DNA of 16,279 nucleotides from CAZEBW01 sp964510205 (GTDB taxonomy: Bacteria > Chloroflexota > Anaerolineae > VGOG01), in NCBI GenBank assembly GCA_964510205.1, contig CAZEBW010000080.1, forward strand, positions 1 to 16,279, written 5' to 3'. Every line of letters begins with the position of its first letter. The first letter of the stretch is position 1. The notes under the pieces were generated by a model. The model did not search any database. It had not been told where the DNA came from and worked only from the letters and a program-made list of their open reading frames with translations. Shown piece by piece: positions 6,912 through 13,659 of this stretch. The translations under genes were made by a program, and so were the position numbers.

Positions 6912-8705
6912 ATGTCACAGGTTATCATCTACCAGGAAGCAGCAGGTGCAATCCCAGAGCAACCGCGTGCCCGGAGTGGTCTACTGCGGCGGCTGTGGGA
7001 AGGGTTGGGCACACCGAACCTGCTGGACCGATTGGGCATCAGCAAGTACAGCGGCTTGTCGGCCGATGCCCTGCTGTTCGTCTATGCCCTGTTCGGTGTA
7101 ATCAGTGCTCGCTCCATCCAACACCTGATCACACTGGCAAGCAAGGATGTCTTGTTGCAGAAGTTGCTGCCGGTGCTGGACGGGCTGAATGATAAGGCCC
7201 TGCGCTACCTTCTGAAGCGCACTGAGCCAGCCACCTATCAAGCCTTGCAGGGGGAGATCATTCGTGTTCTGCAAGATGACCCGCGTATGGCCAGTCGTCC
7301 CGACGGGGTCACCATCGGGGATGACACCATCGAGTTCAAGAGCGGGGTCAAGATGCCCGGTATCCAGGTGTTGTTCAAGGCCAGCGAAGGCCGATACAAC
7401 CTGGGCTATGCCATCCCTTCGACCCACTACGCCGACGACGAGAAGGATTACCCCCTGCTGTTCGACATCCGTCGTCGCTCCGAAGCTGAGGAGAAGGCGG
7501 TAGCCCAGGAGCGTGAGCGACGGGCATTGGGACTAGATCTGCGCAAGACCAAGGACTACTTACGTTGGATGGATCACCAGATGGCCCAAGGGGAAGAGCC
7601 CGCCCTGGCGGTGCTGAAAGCGGCTCGCTTCAACGGGATAGCAGTGAAGGGTGTAGAGGAGCGAGATGTGCCTTGGCTGGGCATCAGCCCCCGCAATCGA
7701 GTGTATCAGGACGCCCAAGGGAAGCGAGTGTCGGCCAAGCGGTTGCTGGGACGTCGCATGAACGAGCGGGTCTGCCTCCAACTCCCCGACAGCGGGCGGT
7801 ACGTCTTGGTCGAAGAGGGTCAGATGACCGGCGTAGGCGAAGTGCTCTTTCTCATCACCCAACAGGTCGCCAGTGGTGAGCGGACCCTGTTCGTGGTGCG
7901 TCATCAGGAGGTCGAGCAGGCTTTGGCTTTGCTCGACACCTACCTCAGTTGGGAGCAGGCTGAGATCGAGACCAAGTTGCACCAGATGGTCAAGCTGCTG
8001 ACGCAAGCTCTGGCCTATGGTATTCAGTCCGAGACCGCCAGCCTGGATCGGTGGTACTACGTCTCCTGGTTCATCAAGAAGGTCCTGGCCGCCGGCTACC
8101 AGCGGGTGGTCGTGCCAGACCGAGCTGACCGGCACTATCGCTATCAGGGCCAGGAGATGACAGGAGCTCAGATTCGCGCCACTCTCTCACCGGATGACTT
8201 CCAGCCCGCTGTCTACAAGGGCAAGAAGTGCCGTCTGGCCTCCCGCATCGTCGAGCACGAGGAACTGGGCCGGGTCAAACTCGTCTTCGTGGAGGAGTTC
8301 AACAAGAAGGACCAGCCTACCCGTTGCTATGGGCTAATGTGCACCGACCCCGACTACCCTAATGAATTGGTGTACCGCGCCCACAAACTCCGCTGGAAGA
8401 TCGAGGAAGGCTATCGCGAGATGCGTCAGCATCATGGCTTCGGGGCTTTCCACAGCCGCCATTGGAATGCCATCTATGGACACCTTACTTTCGCCTTCCT
8501 GTCCCTGCTCCTGACCATCGCCATCCGGCGTTTCAATCAGCGCATCGCCACCCAGACGCTGGGCTGGGTCAAGGAGCATTACCTCAACGCTGTGGTCGAA
8601 CTGCAAGAGGTGGCTGATGCCTTGATCGTCCGCTTCAGCCAGGGATTCCTACAGCAGTTCGGTTTGTTCCAACTTGTCCCAGGAATCGGTTATGTTGATT
8701 GGTAA
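6912..8705 (+). CDS. IS4-clan (IS4/IS701-like) DDE transposase
   Basis: Transposase of the 6793-8711 element, 597 residues, apparently intact. Motifs point to the IS4 clan: first aspartate at D137/D138 in VTIGDDTIEFKSG, a second in SLDRWYYVS (D379), and the C-terminal signature around E498/E499 in YRAHKLRWKIEEGYREMRQ, where the Y-R-E arrangement contains the last catalytic glutamate. The gap between the first two aspartates (about 240 residues) is much larger than in classic IS4 enzymes and seems to hold an inserted segment (about 215-345). AGGAGG lies 5 bases before the ATG. The stop codon lies inside the right terminal repeat. Exact family (IS4, IS701, IS1634 or unclassified) is not resolved. 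Confidence 0.88.
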   Translation: MSQVIIYQEAAGAIPEQPRARSGLLRRLWEGLGTPNLLDRLGISKYSGLSADALLFVYALFGVISARSIQHLITLASKDVLLQKLLPVLDGLNDKALRYLLKRTEPATYQALQGEIIRVLQDDPRMASRPDGVTIGDDTIEFKSGVKMPGIQVLFKASEGRYNLGYAIPSTHYADDEKDYPLLFDIRRRSEAEEKAVAQERERRALGLDLRKTKDYLRWMDHQMAQGEEPALAVLKAARFNGIAVKGVEERDVPWLGISPRNRVYQDAQGKRVSAKRLLGRRMNERVCLQLPDSGRYVLVEEGQMTGVGEVLFLITQQVASGERTLFVVRHQEVEQALALLDTYLSWEQAEIETKLHQMVKLLTQALAYGIQSETASLDRWYYVSWFIKKVLAAGYQRVVVPDRADRHYRYQGQEMTGAQIRATLSPDDFQPAVYKGKKCRLASRIVEHEELGRVKLVFVEEFNKKDQPTRCYGLMCTDPDYPNELVYRAHKLRWKIEEGYREMRQHHGFGAFHSRHWNAIYGHLTFAFLSLLLTIAIRRFNQRIATQTLGWVKEHYLNAVVELQEVADALIVRFSQGFLQQFGLFQLVPGIGYVDW

Positions 8706-8711
8706 AGTTCT

Positions 8712-8821
8712 ATGATCTCATCCAAATCGTTCTCAGACCACATACGGCTTGGCAGCTCATTTCTGGCAAGCCAATGCTTCCATGCTCACACGACCGGTTT
8801 CACAAAATTTGACAGAGAGCC
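8712..8821 (+). other. Right-end remnant of the ISL3 element
   Basis: The 110 bp between the inner element and the right ISL3 terminal repeat have no usable reading frame and no recognisable transposase C-terminus. They end in the ISL3 terminus, with CACAAAATTTGACAGAGAGCC at 8801-8821. They are what remains after loss of the ISL3 3' coding half. Confidence 0.7.
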
Positions 8822-8829
8822 CTTTTTCA
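8822..8829. repeat. Right target-site duplication of the ISL3 element (CTTTTTCA)
   Basis: Exact copy of 6110-6117. It contains the TGA stop of the deacylase gene (8827-8829, minus strand), so ISL3 inserted across the end of that gene and the duplication left its stop intact. Confidence 0.85.
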
Positions 8830-9903
8830 GTCGATCCAACGGGACATCTCCAAATCAGCCACAGCGTAGGCATGGCTGCCAGCCTCTACAGGGCCAGAGC
8901 GGCGCGTAATGTAAAGAATACCGTCCACTGGAGAACGCAAGGTCTCCAAATCCTCAAAGGTATAGGGATCGAAGAGCGTTCCTAACACCTCGCCTTTCTT
9001 CACAGGGATTCCTGTCTCCTCGCCCATGAAGAGCTGATCGGGATCGAAACGGCTCACGAGATAGCCAGCCGTAGTGGGGCGCACATGAGGCGCAATCTCG
9101 AAAACCAGTTGGCGGGCAGGCAATTTCATCTCGCCTGGTATCATCTCCAGAAACTTGATGACGTTCAAGATCCCACGGATGCCCAAGGCCACGCAACGCT
9201 CCTCCGCAAGCACAGAGAGCCCCCCTCCGCCAATTTCAGGGACACAGGTGGACACGCCTATCTGGGCAGCCTGGCCCGTTATGGCCTTGGGAACAGCAGC
9301 GTGTTCGTGGATCAAGCCCAGGCCCAGGGCCCGACACATACCCTGTGTGACCTCCCCTTGGCGCCCTTCCTCACCCTTGTGCTGAATGGTCTTGATGAGG
9401 CCCGCATCACGACAATGACAGTGGAAATCAATAAGGTGATCAATCTTGGTCAGAATCTCGTCTGTGATGAGGGCTGCTATGGCTTCCGTGAGGGCCCGAT
9501 CAGAAGGATGGGGCCGGCCTATGCCAAAGACCGCTTTGTCCCGACGCCCTGGAAACACCCGATTCAGGTTGGCAAAGTCCACATCGTCTTCATCGGGGGT
9601 GATCCGCGTTCCTCGGGCAAAAGAGAGAGGGTTGCAAACCGGCACAGCGACGACCGTCCCTCTGAGCTCAGAAGGGTTCAGGCGCTCCAGAGCTCCCTTG
9701 ACCATGCGGATAGGTGGGTATTCCACGCCATGAACGGCACTGGTGATTCCCAGGACTGGCCCTGGTTGTTGAGCACCGTGAATGACGTGAACCGGCAGGC
9801 TCAGGGTAGTTCCGTTCAAAAGTCCGGTCACCGGAAGCCGCGTAAATCCCTGCTCTCCTGGCGCGACTCGCAGTTCAGCCAGCTCAAACATGGTTTGTTT
9901 CAA
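8827..9903 (-). CDS. AstE/AspA (DoeB-like) family zinc deacylase, first paralogue
   Basis: Succinylglutamate desuccinylase/aspartoacylase-family zinc hydrolase, expected to remove an acyl group from an N-acylated amino acid in the cytosol. The 358 residues contain zinc-ligand candidates H58 and E61 (SAVHGVEYPP), the substrate-binding ANLNRVFPGR (111-120), H161 in DFHCH, and the catalytic-glutamate candidate E223 in PEIGGGG. The C-terminal beta domain (about 275-350) has the PVDGILY motif. The ribosome site decides the start: AAGGAGG lies 7 bases before a TTG at 9903 but 19 before the first ATG (9891), so TTG is preferred. It is last of a four-gene run, 43 bp after the DUF6506 gene. The ISL3 element abuts its stop codon. 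Acyl group and amino acid are unknown. Confidence 0.9.
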   Translation of the reverse strand: MKQTMFELAELRVAPGEQGFTRLPVTGLLNGTTLSLPVHVIHGAQQPGPVLGITSAVHGVEYPPIRMVKGALERLNPSELRGTVVAVPVCNPLSFARGTRITPDEDDVDFANLNRVFPGRRDKAVFGIGRPHPSDRALTEAIAALITDEILTKIDHLIDFHCHCRDAGLIKTIQHKGEEGRQGEVTQGMCRALGLGLIHEHAAVPKAITGQAAQIGVSTCVPEIGGGGLSVLAEERCVALGIRGILNVIKFLEMIPGEMKLPARQLVFEIAPHVRPTTAGYLVSRFDPDQLFMGEETGIPVKKGEVLGTLFDPYTFEDLETLRSPVDGILYITRRSGPVEAGSHAYAVADLEMSRWID

Positions 9904-9946
9904 TTTCTAACCTCCTTGTTAGAGAAGAACCTCGTGGTAGGTGCGA

Positions 9947-10246
9947 TCAACAGAAAAGATCATCCCCTGACTTGCCTTCCAGAGCCGGATGTTTGTCAAA
10001 GCGTACGACGCCGACCGGAACCTCTGGTACGGCTTGCGCAACACGGGCCACGCCAACATGTCCCACTCCGCCACACAGCTCAATCATGGCCGCACCCTCA
10101 TCTACCAGTTGTCGGGCCAATTGGACTGCCGCGTCGTAATCTGGAACCAAAGCTGTGGTGATCTCCCGCTGGGAAGTGTGGATCACACTTTTGTGAACTT
10201 GCCCCTCGGCTGCCTTGGAGACAGCGATAAACGCCCATTTGATCAT
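9947..10246 (-). CDS. DUF6506-type small protein
   Basis: A 99-residue cytosolic protein. The opening MIKWAFIAVS, the segment DYDAAVQLARQLVDEGAAMIELCGGVGHVG cut by short loops, and the ending VPVGVVRFDKHP look like the DUF6506 family of unknown function; I recognise this by pattern only. ELCGGVGH (55-62) is the most motif-like part and may hold active-site or ligand-binding residues (E55, C57, H62). The start at 10246 has GAGGAG about 8 bases upstream; an in-frame ATG at 10318 would overlap the CapA-like gene by 43 bp and lacks a site. It lies 29 bp after the CapA-like gene and 43 bp before the first deacylase, so it is probably co-translated in the same catabolic unit. Confidence 0.8.
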   Translation of the reverse strand: MIKWAFIAVSKAAEGQVHKSVIHTSQREITTALVPDYDAAVQLARQLVDEGAAMIELCGGVGHVGVARVAQAVPEVPVGVVRFDKHPALEGKSGDDLFC

Positions 10247-10275
10247 GCTCTTTCTCCTCTCAATATTCATTTCGA

Positions 10276-11319
10276 TCAGGCTTCTGTAGCCGTGATCTCG
10301 ATCTCGTCCCCGTCCCACTCAAACCGGCTGTTCATACCAGTTGACAGACTTTCGAGCTGCGCTTTGACCGATTCACCCTCACCCGGGCTCACTGGACGCG
10401 GATCTCCTCGCGGTGGAATGATAGCGGGGCGGACGGCCACCCGTTCCAGCCCTTCAGGTCCAAAGCGAGCCGTCAGCAACATCGTCTCGCGGCCGAAGTG
10501 AGGGGAATCATAATCGAATACAAAGTTGGAGAGGCTATAGAAGATAGGCACCCCCTGATAGATTTCTACCCCTTGCAAGATGTGAGCATGATGACCCACC
10601 ACCAGGTCGGCCCCGGCCTCTACCACTGCGTGGGCTAATTCAGGCTGATAGGGGGCAGGATCAGGCAAGTAGGCCACCCCCCAATGAAACGAAACCACCA
10701 CTGCGTCAGCCTCTTCTTTTTCTTGGCGTACCTCCTCCCGAACGACTGCCAGATCTTCCGGGTTGATGACGTTAACCACCCTGGCAGGCATGCCGGGCTG
10801 CTCCGACATGATGTGGTAACCATAGCGTTGAGGCTCATAGTAGGTTTGCACCCGAACCGGGGCGATGCCTGGTCTGTCGTCCGCCGCTTCATAGCCCCAG
10901 GGAATCGTGGCCGCGTAGGCCAGGCAACCCACACGCAAGCCATTCCGTTCCAGAATCACCGGGCACCGGGCCTCGGCAAGGTTTCGCCCACCGCCGACAC
11001 AGGCAATTCCCGCGGCATCCAAACGTTTCAGCGTGTCCAGGAAGGCCTCATAACCATAGTCTAGAGCGTGGTTGTTGGCAAAAGCAGCCACGTCGAATTC
11101 AACCTCCGCCAGCGCAGGAACGGCAGCCGGCGGCATACCGATCGTGATCAACTTGCCGATCGTCGGTGTGCCCAAGTCAGAGCAAGGGCCCTCCAGATTG
11201 CAGAAGGCGATGTCGGCAGCCCCGATCAGGTCCGCGAAGTGCTGGAAGGCGCCCGCTGGATCGGGCCGGTCCAGATAGACGTCGCCTACTGCCAAGAAAG
11301 AAACGGTTGGTGTAGCCAT
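10276..11319 (-). CDS. CapA-family (PGA_cap) metallophosphatase-like protein, no signal peptide
   Basis: Calcineurin-like metallophosphoesterase fold of the CapA/PgsA family, known from poly-gamma-glutamate capsule synthesis and as stand-alone cytosolic members of unclear function. The 347 residues show the metal motifs: D13 (GDVYLDR), E43 (NLEGP), NNHALDYG (82-89), H212 (SFHWG) and GHHAHILQG (242-250), followed by PIFYSLSNFVFD. True capsule CapA has a membrane anchor; here the protein begins MATPTVSFLAVGDV directly at the domain, so it should be cytosolic. GGAGGAG lies just upstream of the ATG at 11319; an upstream in-frame ATG (11385) would overlap the preceding gene. It sits between a deacylase and DUF6506, which suggests a catabolic hydrolase or ligase-like step in the same pathway rather than capsule synthesis. 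Confidence 0.9.
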   Translation of the reverse strand: MATPTVSFLAVGDVYLDRPDPAGAFQHFADLIGAADIAFCNLEGPCSDLGTPTIGKLITIGMPPAAVPALAEVEFDVAAFANNHALDYGYEAFLDTLKRLDAAGIACVGGGRNLAEARCPVILERNGLRVGCLAYAATIPWGYEAADDRPGIAPVRVQTYYEPQRYGYHIMSEQPGMPARVVNVINPEDLAVVREEVRQEKEEADAVVVSFHWGVAYLPDPAPYQPELAHAVVEAGADLVVGHHAHILQGVEIYQGVPIFYSLSNFVFDYDSPHFGRETMLLTARFGPEGLERVAVRPAIIPPRGDPRPVSPGEGESVKAQLESLSTGMNSRFEWDGDEIEITATEA

Positions 11320-11359
11320 GGCCTTCTCCTCCTCAGCGAATGGCGCCAAGAAATCCTCA

Positions 11360-12367
11360 CTACTTGTTCTCGATGACACGTACATGTTTGCCGATGCCGA
11401 CTACCCAATCCCCAGGGTTGACAACGGGTACGGTGCGCATCATGATGGCTAGGCCGTCGTATGGCGCCACTACGGCCTCGAGTTCGTCACCGTAGAGGTC
11501 TACAATACGGGCCATCTTCTGCCCCCTGACAACACCTTTGCCCAGTTCGAAGCTTGGCTCATAAATGAGCAGGCCGCCATGGTCGGCGGAGACATGGGAC
11601 TCGCCTTCCACAACAGTCCAACGCTCAGGGAGCTTTAGCTCTCCTTCGAGCATACCCAGGTACTTCATGACGTTGGTAGCGCCGGTGATCAGGCAGTCGG
11701 TCCGTTCCGCTCGCAAGTGAGGCAGGCGATCGGTGCCACCAAACTCAGGCGCAATACAAACGATCCCCCGTTCCTCCGCAGCCCCGTGAAGCGTTCCAGG
11801 GTAGGAGCCATCCCGCCACAGGATCTCCCAGCCAAAGGCCTTGGCAATCTCCAGGCTCTTCCGCCCCAATTCATCATCGCTTTCGTGATAGATCAGTTTC
11901 GGAGGCAGCATGGCAAAAGAAGCTCCGCTGTGAACGGTGATGATAACGTCCGTGCGGGCCACAATCTGGTGGAAGTGGGCATAGGCAATTCGCCCTGTCA
12001 GCCCGCCATCCGGTCGCCCGGGATAGTTGCGGTTCAGGTCCGGGTAGCTCAAGGGATCGTGAGGGGTGACCCGCTGCATAGCTTGAAAAGCCAGAGTGTT
12101 CACAACGGGTACGCCGATAAAGGCCCCCCGCATCTTGGCGGGATTCAGTTGAGCCACCAGGTGCTGGATGGCCTCAGGGCCTTCGTACTCATCCCCATGG
12201 GTACAGCCGTCCATACCTACAACCAGGCCATCGTCCACGCCGTTGACGATCATCACTGGGATAAAGATGGAAGACCCATCTGGCCGATTGGCCACATGCA
12301 CTACACCGTTAGCCTTCGTTCCAGGTGCGGCTTCGGCTGTGCCAATACGCATCATTGCTTTAGACAT
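11360..12367 (-). CDS. AstE/AspA (DoeB-like) family zinc deacylase, second paralogue
   Basis: Zinc-dependent N-acyl amino acid hydrolase of the succinylglutamate desuccinylase/aspartoacylase family. The 335 residues have H57 and E60 in the strong signature CTHGDEYEGP, DLNRNYPGR (110-118), H146 in ITVHSG, the catalytic glutamate candidate E208 in PEFGG, and a C-terminal beta domain (about 265-330). HGDEYEGP and the length fit the DoeB/EutE branch (N-acetyl-diaminobutyrate deacetylase of ectoine catabolism) better than classic AstE, but the branch cannot be fixed by eye. GAGG precedes the ATG at 12367. It is first of a four-gene run, with 40 bp to the CapA-like gene. It is clearly diverged from the deacylase at 8827-9903, so the two probably act on different substrates. 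Confidence 0.9.
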   Translation of the reverse strand: MSKAMMRIGTAEAAPGTKANGVVHVANRPDGSSIFIPVMIVNGVDDGLVVGMDGCTHGDEYEGPEAIQHLVAQLNPAKMRGAFIGVPVVNTLAFQAMQRVTPHDPLSYPDLNRNYPGRPDGGLTGRIAYAHFHQIVARTDVIITVHSGASFAMLPPKLIYHESDDELGRKSLEIAKAFGWEILWRDGSYPGTLHGAAEERGIVCIAPEFGGTDRLPHLRAERTDCLITGATNVMKYLGMLEGELKLPERWTVVEGESHVSADHGGLLIYEPSFELGKGVVRGQKMARIVDLYGDELEAVVAPYDGLAIMMRTVPVVNPGDWVVGIGKHVRVIENK

Positions 12368-12481
12368 GTTGAACCTCGTTTCTAAGCCAATTAGACATGA
12401 TGGGTTGGAGGAGCGTCAGTTTTTCAGATTATGTCGGACCCAATAGGCTTTGGAAGCATATTGTCAGTCGCTTTTGATCCT

Positions 12482-12486
12482 GTTCT
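12482..12486. repeat. Left target-site duplication of the MITE (GTTCT)
   Basis: GTTCT directly abuts the left terminus and recurs exactly at 12712-12716, directly after the right terminus. Confidence 0.75.
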
Positions 12487-12711
12487 CAGGGAATGTTCAG
12501 AGATCATCTCGACGCCGAATAAGTCGATTCCGCTTAGGACCACGCCCAGGTGTCATTTGAGGGCGAAGTATCGAGGATATGACAGCGAATCTGGGGGATT
12601 GACCGAATCTGATTCGATGAATCCTGAAATTCGTTGTCATATGCGAGGGACAATCCGGAACCGACTTATTGGAGACAACTTGGCCTAGAAGTTCGTTCTA
12701 AACATTCCCTG
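12487..12711. mobile_element. 225-bp fold-back MITE with nested inverted repeats
   Basis: Terminal repeats CAGGGAATGTTCAGA (12487-12501) and TCTAAACATTCCCTG (12697-12711) match at 14 of 15 bases and are bounded by the 5-bp duplication GTTCT. Further in, AATAAGTCGATTCCG (12518-12532) pairs with 12656-12670 (14 of 15) and ATATGACAGCGAAT (12577-12590) pairs with 12629-12642 (13 of 14). The centre is the perfect palindrome CGAATCTGATTCG (12604-12616). The arms differ by short insertions, so most of the element can fold on itself. It encodes nothing. The same terminal pattern recurs at the left window edge (1-74). The parent transposon family is not identified. Confidence 0.85.
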
Positions 12712-12716
12712 GTTCT
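12712..12716. repeat. Right target-site duplication of the MITE (GTTCT)
   Basis: Exact copy of 12482-12486, flush with the right terminus at 12711. Confidence 0.75.
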
Positions 12717-12808
12717 GTCCCTTTGAAGCGGTCAAACTCTGACACACCTTGGCTAAAACCGACGCTCCTAGGATTTGTCATGAGTTAATGTGGGTTACAG
12801 GAGGCCCT

Positions 12809-13609
12809 CTATGCGAACTCTTGTTGGATAGCCTCTGCCATCCAGTTGCACATGAGGTCTAACAGCTTTTCTCCTAGCTCCACTTTGGCCAGAGTAGGAT
12901 TGCCTACTGACCCATAGGGAGCCACCTCCTGCATGCTACGAGTCGGATTCAAGATGCCGCCCCCGAGCAGCGGATGGTCCACGGATTCTGCCTTGTCTGC
13001 CTTCTCCGAGTAGTAGACCCGTGCCCGTTCCATCTCCACCAACTCGGGATGCACAGCCAGCAGCCGAGAGGTCTCGGGCTCTCCCCCATGCCCTTCGTTC
13101 TTATCAGAAGTGATTAGCTCGCCATAATGGTGGTGGATCATTTGCAACCAGTTGAGCACCAAGGCTTTTGCGTCCTCGGTTTCATCCACCAACTGCTGAG
13201 CTACCACCTGCATGCTGGCATAGTTTCCTCCGTGACCCAGCGGAAAGACAAACCTGCGGAAGCCATGACGATAGAGGCTGAAACACACATCTCGCAACAG
13301 GGCCTGGAAGGTGGAGGCCTGGAGATGGATGGTGCCAGGGAATGGCATGTGATAAGACGCCACTCCAAAGGGAACTAAAGGGCCAACTACGGCCTTGATC
13401 CCCATCTCCTCCAATTTGACCACGATGCGACGGGCCATCTCCCGCACTTGAAGAGCATCGTTGCCCAAAGGCAGATGGGGACCATGCTGCTCCGTGGAGC
13501 CGGTGGGCAGGACCACCATGTCGGTTTCTTGCAAAGCTTCCTTAGTCTCTTCCCACGTCATTTCAAACAGGGTTTTTGGTGGCTTGAAGCCATACAGATA
13601 GTCACTCAT
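12809..13609 (-). CDS. Creatininase-family amidohydrolase
   Basis: Metal-dependent cyclic-amide or amide hydrolase of the creatininase family (creatininase, MftE and FAPy-deformylase-type members). The 266 residues are standard length. Metal ligands are visible as E40 and H42 in GSTEQHGPHLPLGND, D51 closing that motif, H126 in GHGGN (125-129) and E177/E179 in GHGGEPETS. PFGVASYHMPFPGTI (81-95) is family-typical. The start at 13609 has AGGAGG 7 bases upstream. It begins 50 bp after the M24 gene stop and is surely in the same transcript. A ring-opening enzyme beside a creatinase-fold protein recalls the creatininase-creatinase pair, but it could equally open another lactam or imide. Confidence 0.92.
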   Translation of the reverse strand: MSDYLYGFKPPKTLFEMTWEETKEALQETDMVVLPTGSTEQHGPHLPLGNDALQVREMARRIVVKLEEMGIKAVVGPLVPFGVASYHMPFPGTIHLQASTFQALLRDVCFSLYRHGFRRFVFPLGHGGNYASMQVVAQQLVDETEDAKALVLNWLQMIHHHYGELITSDKNEGHGGEPETSRLLAVHPELVEMERARVYYSEKADKAESVDHPLLGGGILNPTRSMQEVAPYGSVGNPTLAKVELGEKLLDLMCNWMAEAIQQEFA

Positions 13610-13659
13610 TGTGATTCCTCCTTCAAAGTTGATGAGATTGTTTAATACGCCGGAGCGTG

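Larger units (their letters stand above)
6793..8711 (+). mobile_element. 1919-bp IS4-clan insertion sequence nested in the ISL3 element
   Basis: The 22-bp terminal inverted repeats (6793-6814 and 8690-8711) match at 21 positions; each starts AGAACTTTACCAAT when read inward. The left repeat begins exactly after codon 192 of the ISL3 transposase. The right repeat overlaps the end of this element's own transposase, including its stop codon. No target duplication flanks it, which fits an adjacent deletion that also removed the ISL3 3' half. Transposase and termini look intact, so it may be active. Confidence 0.9.
6118..8821 (+). mobile_element. ISL3-family insertion sequence, interrupted and partly deleted
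   Basis: Terminal inverted repeats start GGCTCTC at 6118 and end GAGAGCC at 8821. Over the first 20 bases they agree at about 16, with a shared GTCA block and TTGT. They are flanked by an exact 8-bp duplication. The GGCTCT start is typical of ISL3 ends. The element originally carried the transposase starting at 6217. An IS4-clan element (6793-8711) now sits inside it, and only 785 bp of ISL3 sequence remain, against about 1.3-1.5 kb expected, so roughly the second half of the transposase is gone. It is immobile unless a related transposase acts in trans. Confidence 0.85.
12368..12808. other. 441-bp intergenic region, half of it a MITE
   Basis: No gene is supported here. 12487-12711 is a fold-back element. 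Without the element and its duplication the original gap was about 210 bp. It must hold the promoter of the four-gene run if that run is not expressed from the creatininase operon; I find no good consensus promoter on the minus strand. Confidence 0.7.

Noticed and set aside
9085..10161. Long plus-strand open frame of 358 codons
   Set aside because: It is antisense to the first deacylase and DUF6506 genes, which have clear motifs and ribosome sites.
12431..12688. 85-codon plus-strand frame in the intergenic region
   Set aside because: It runs through the MITE and its arms; its apparent coding potential is due to the repeat element.
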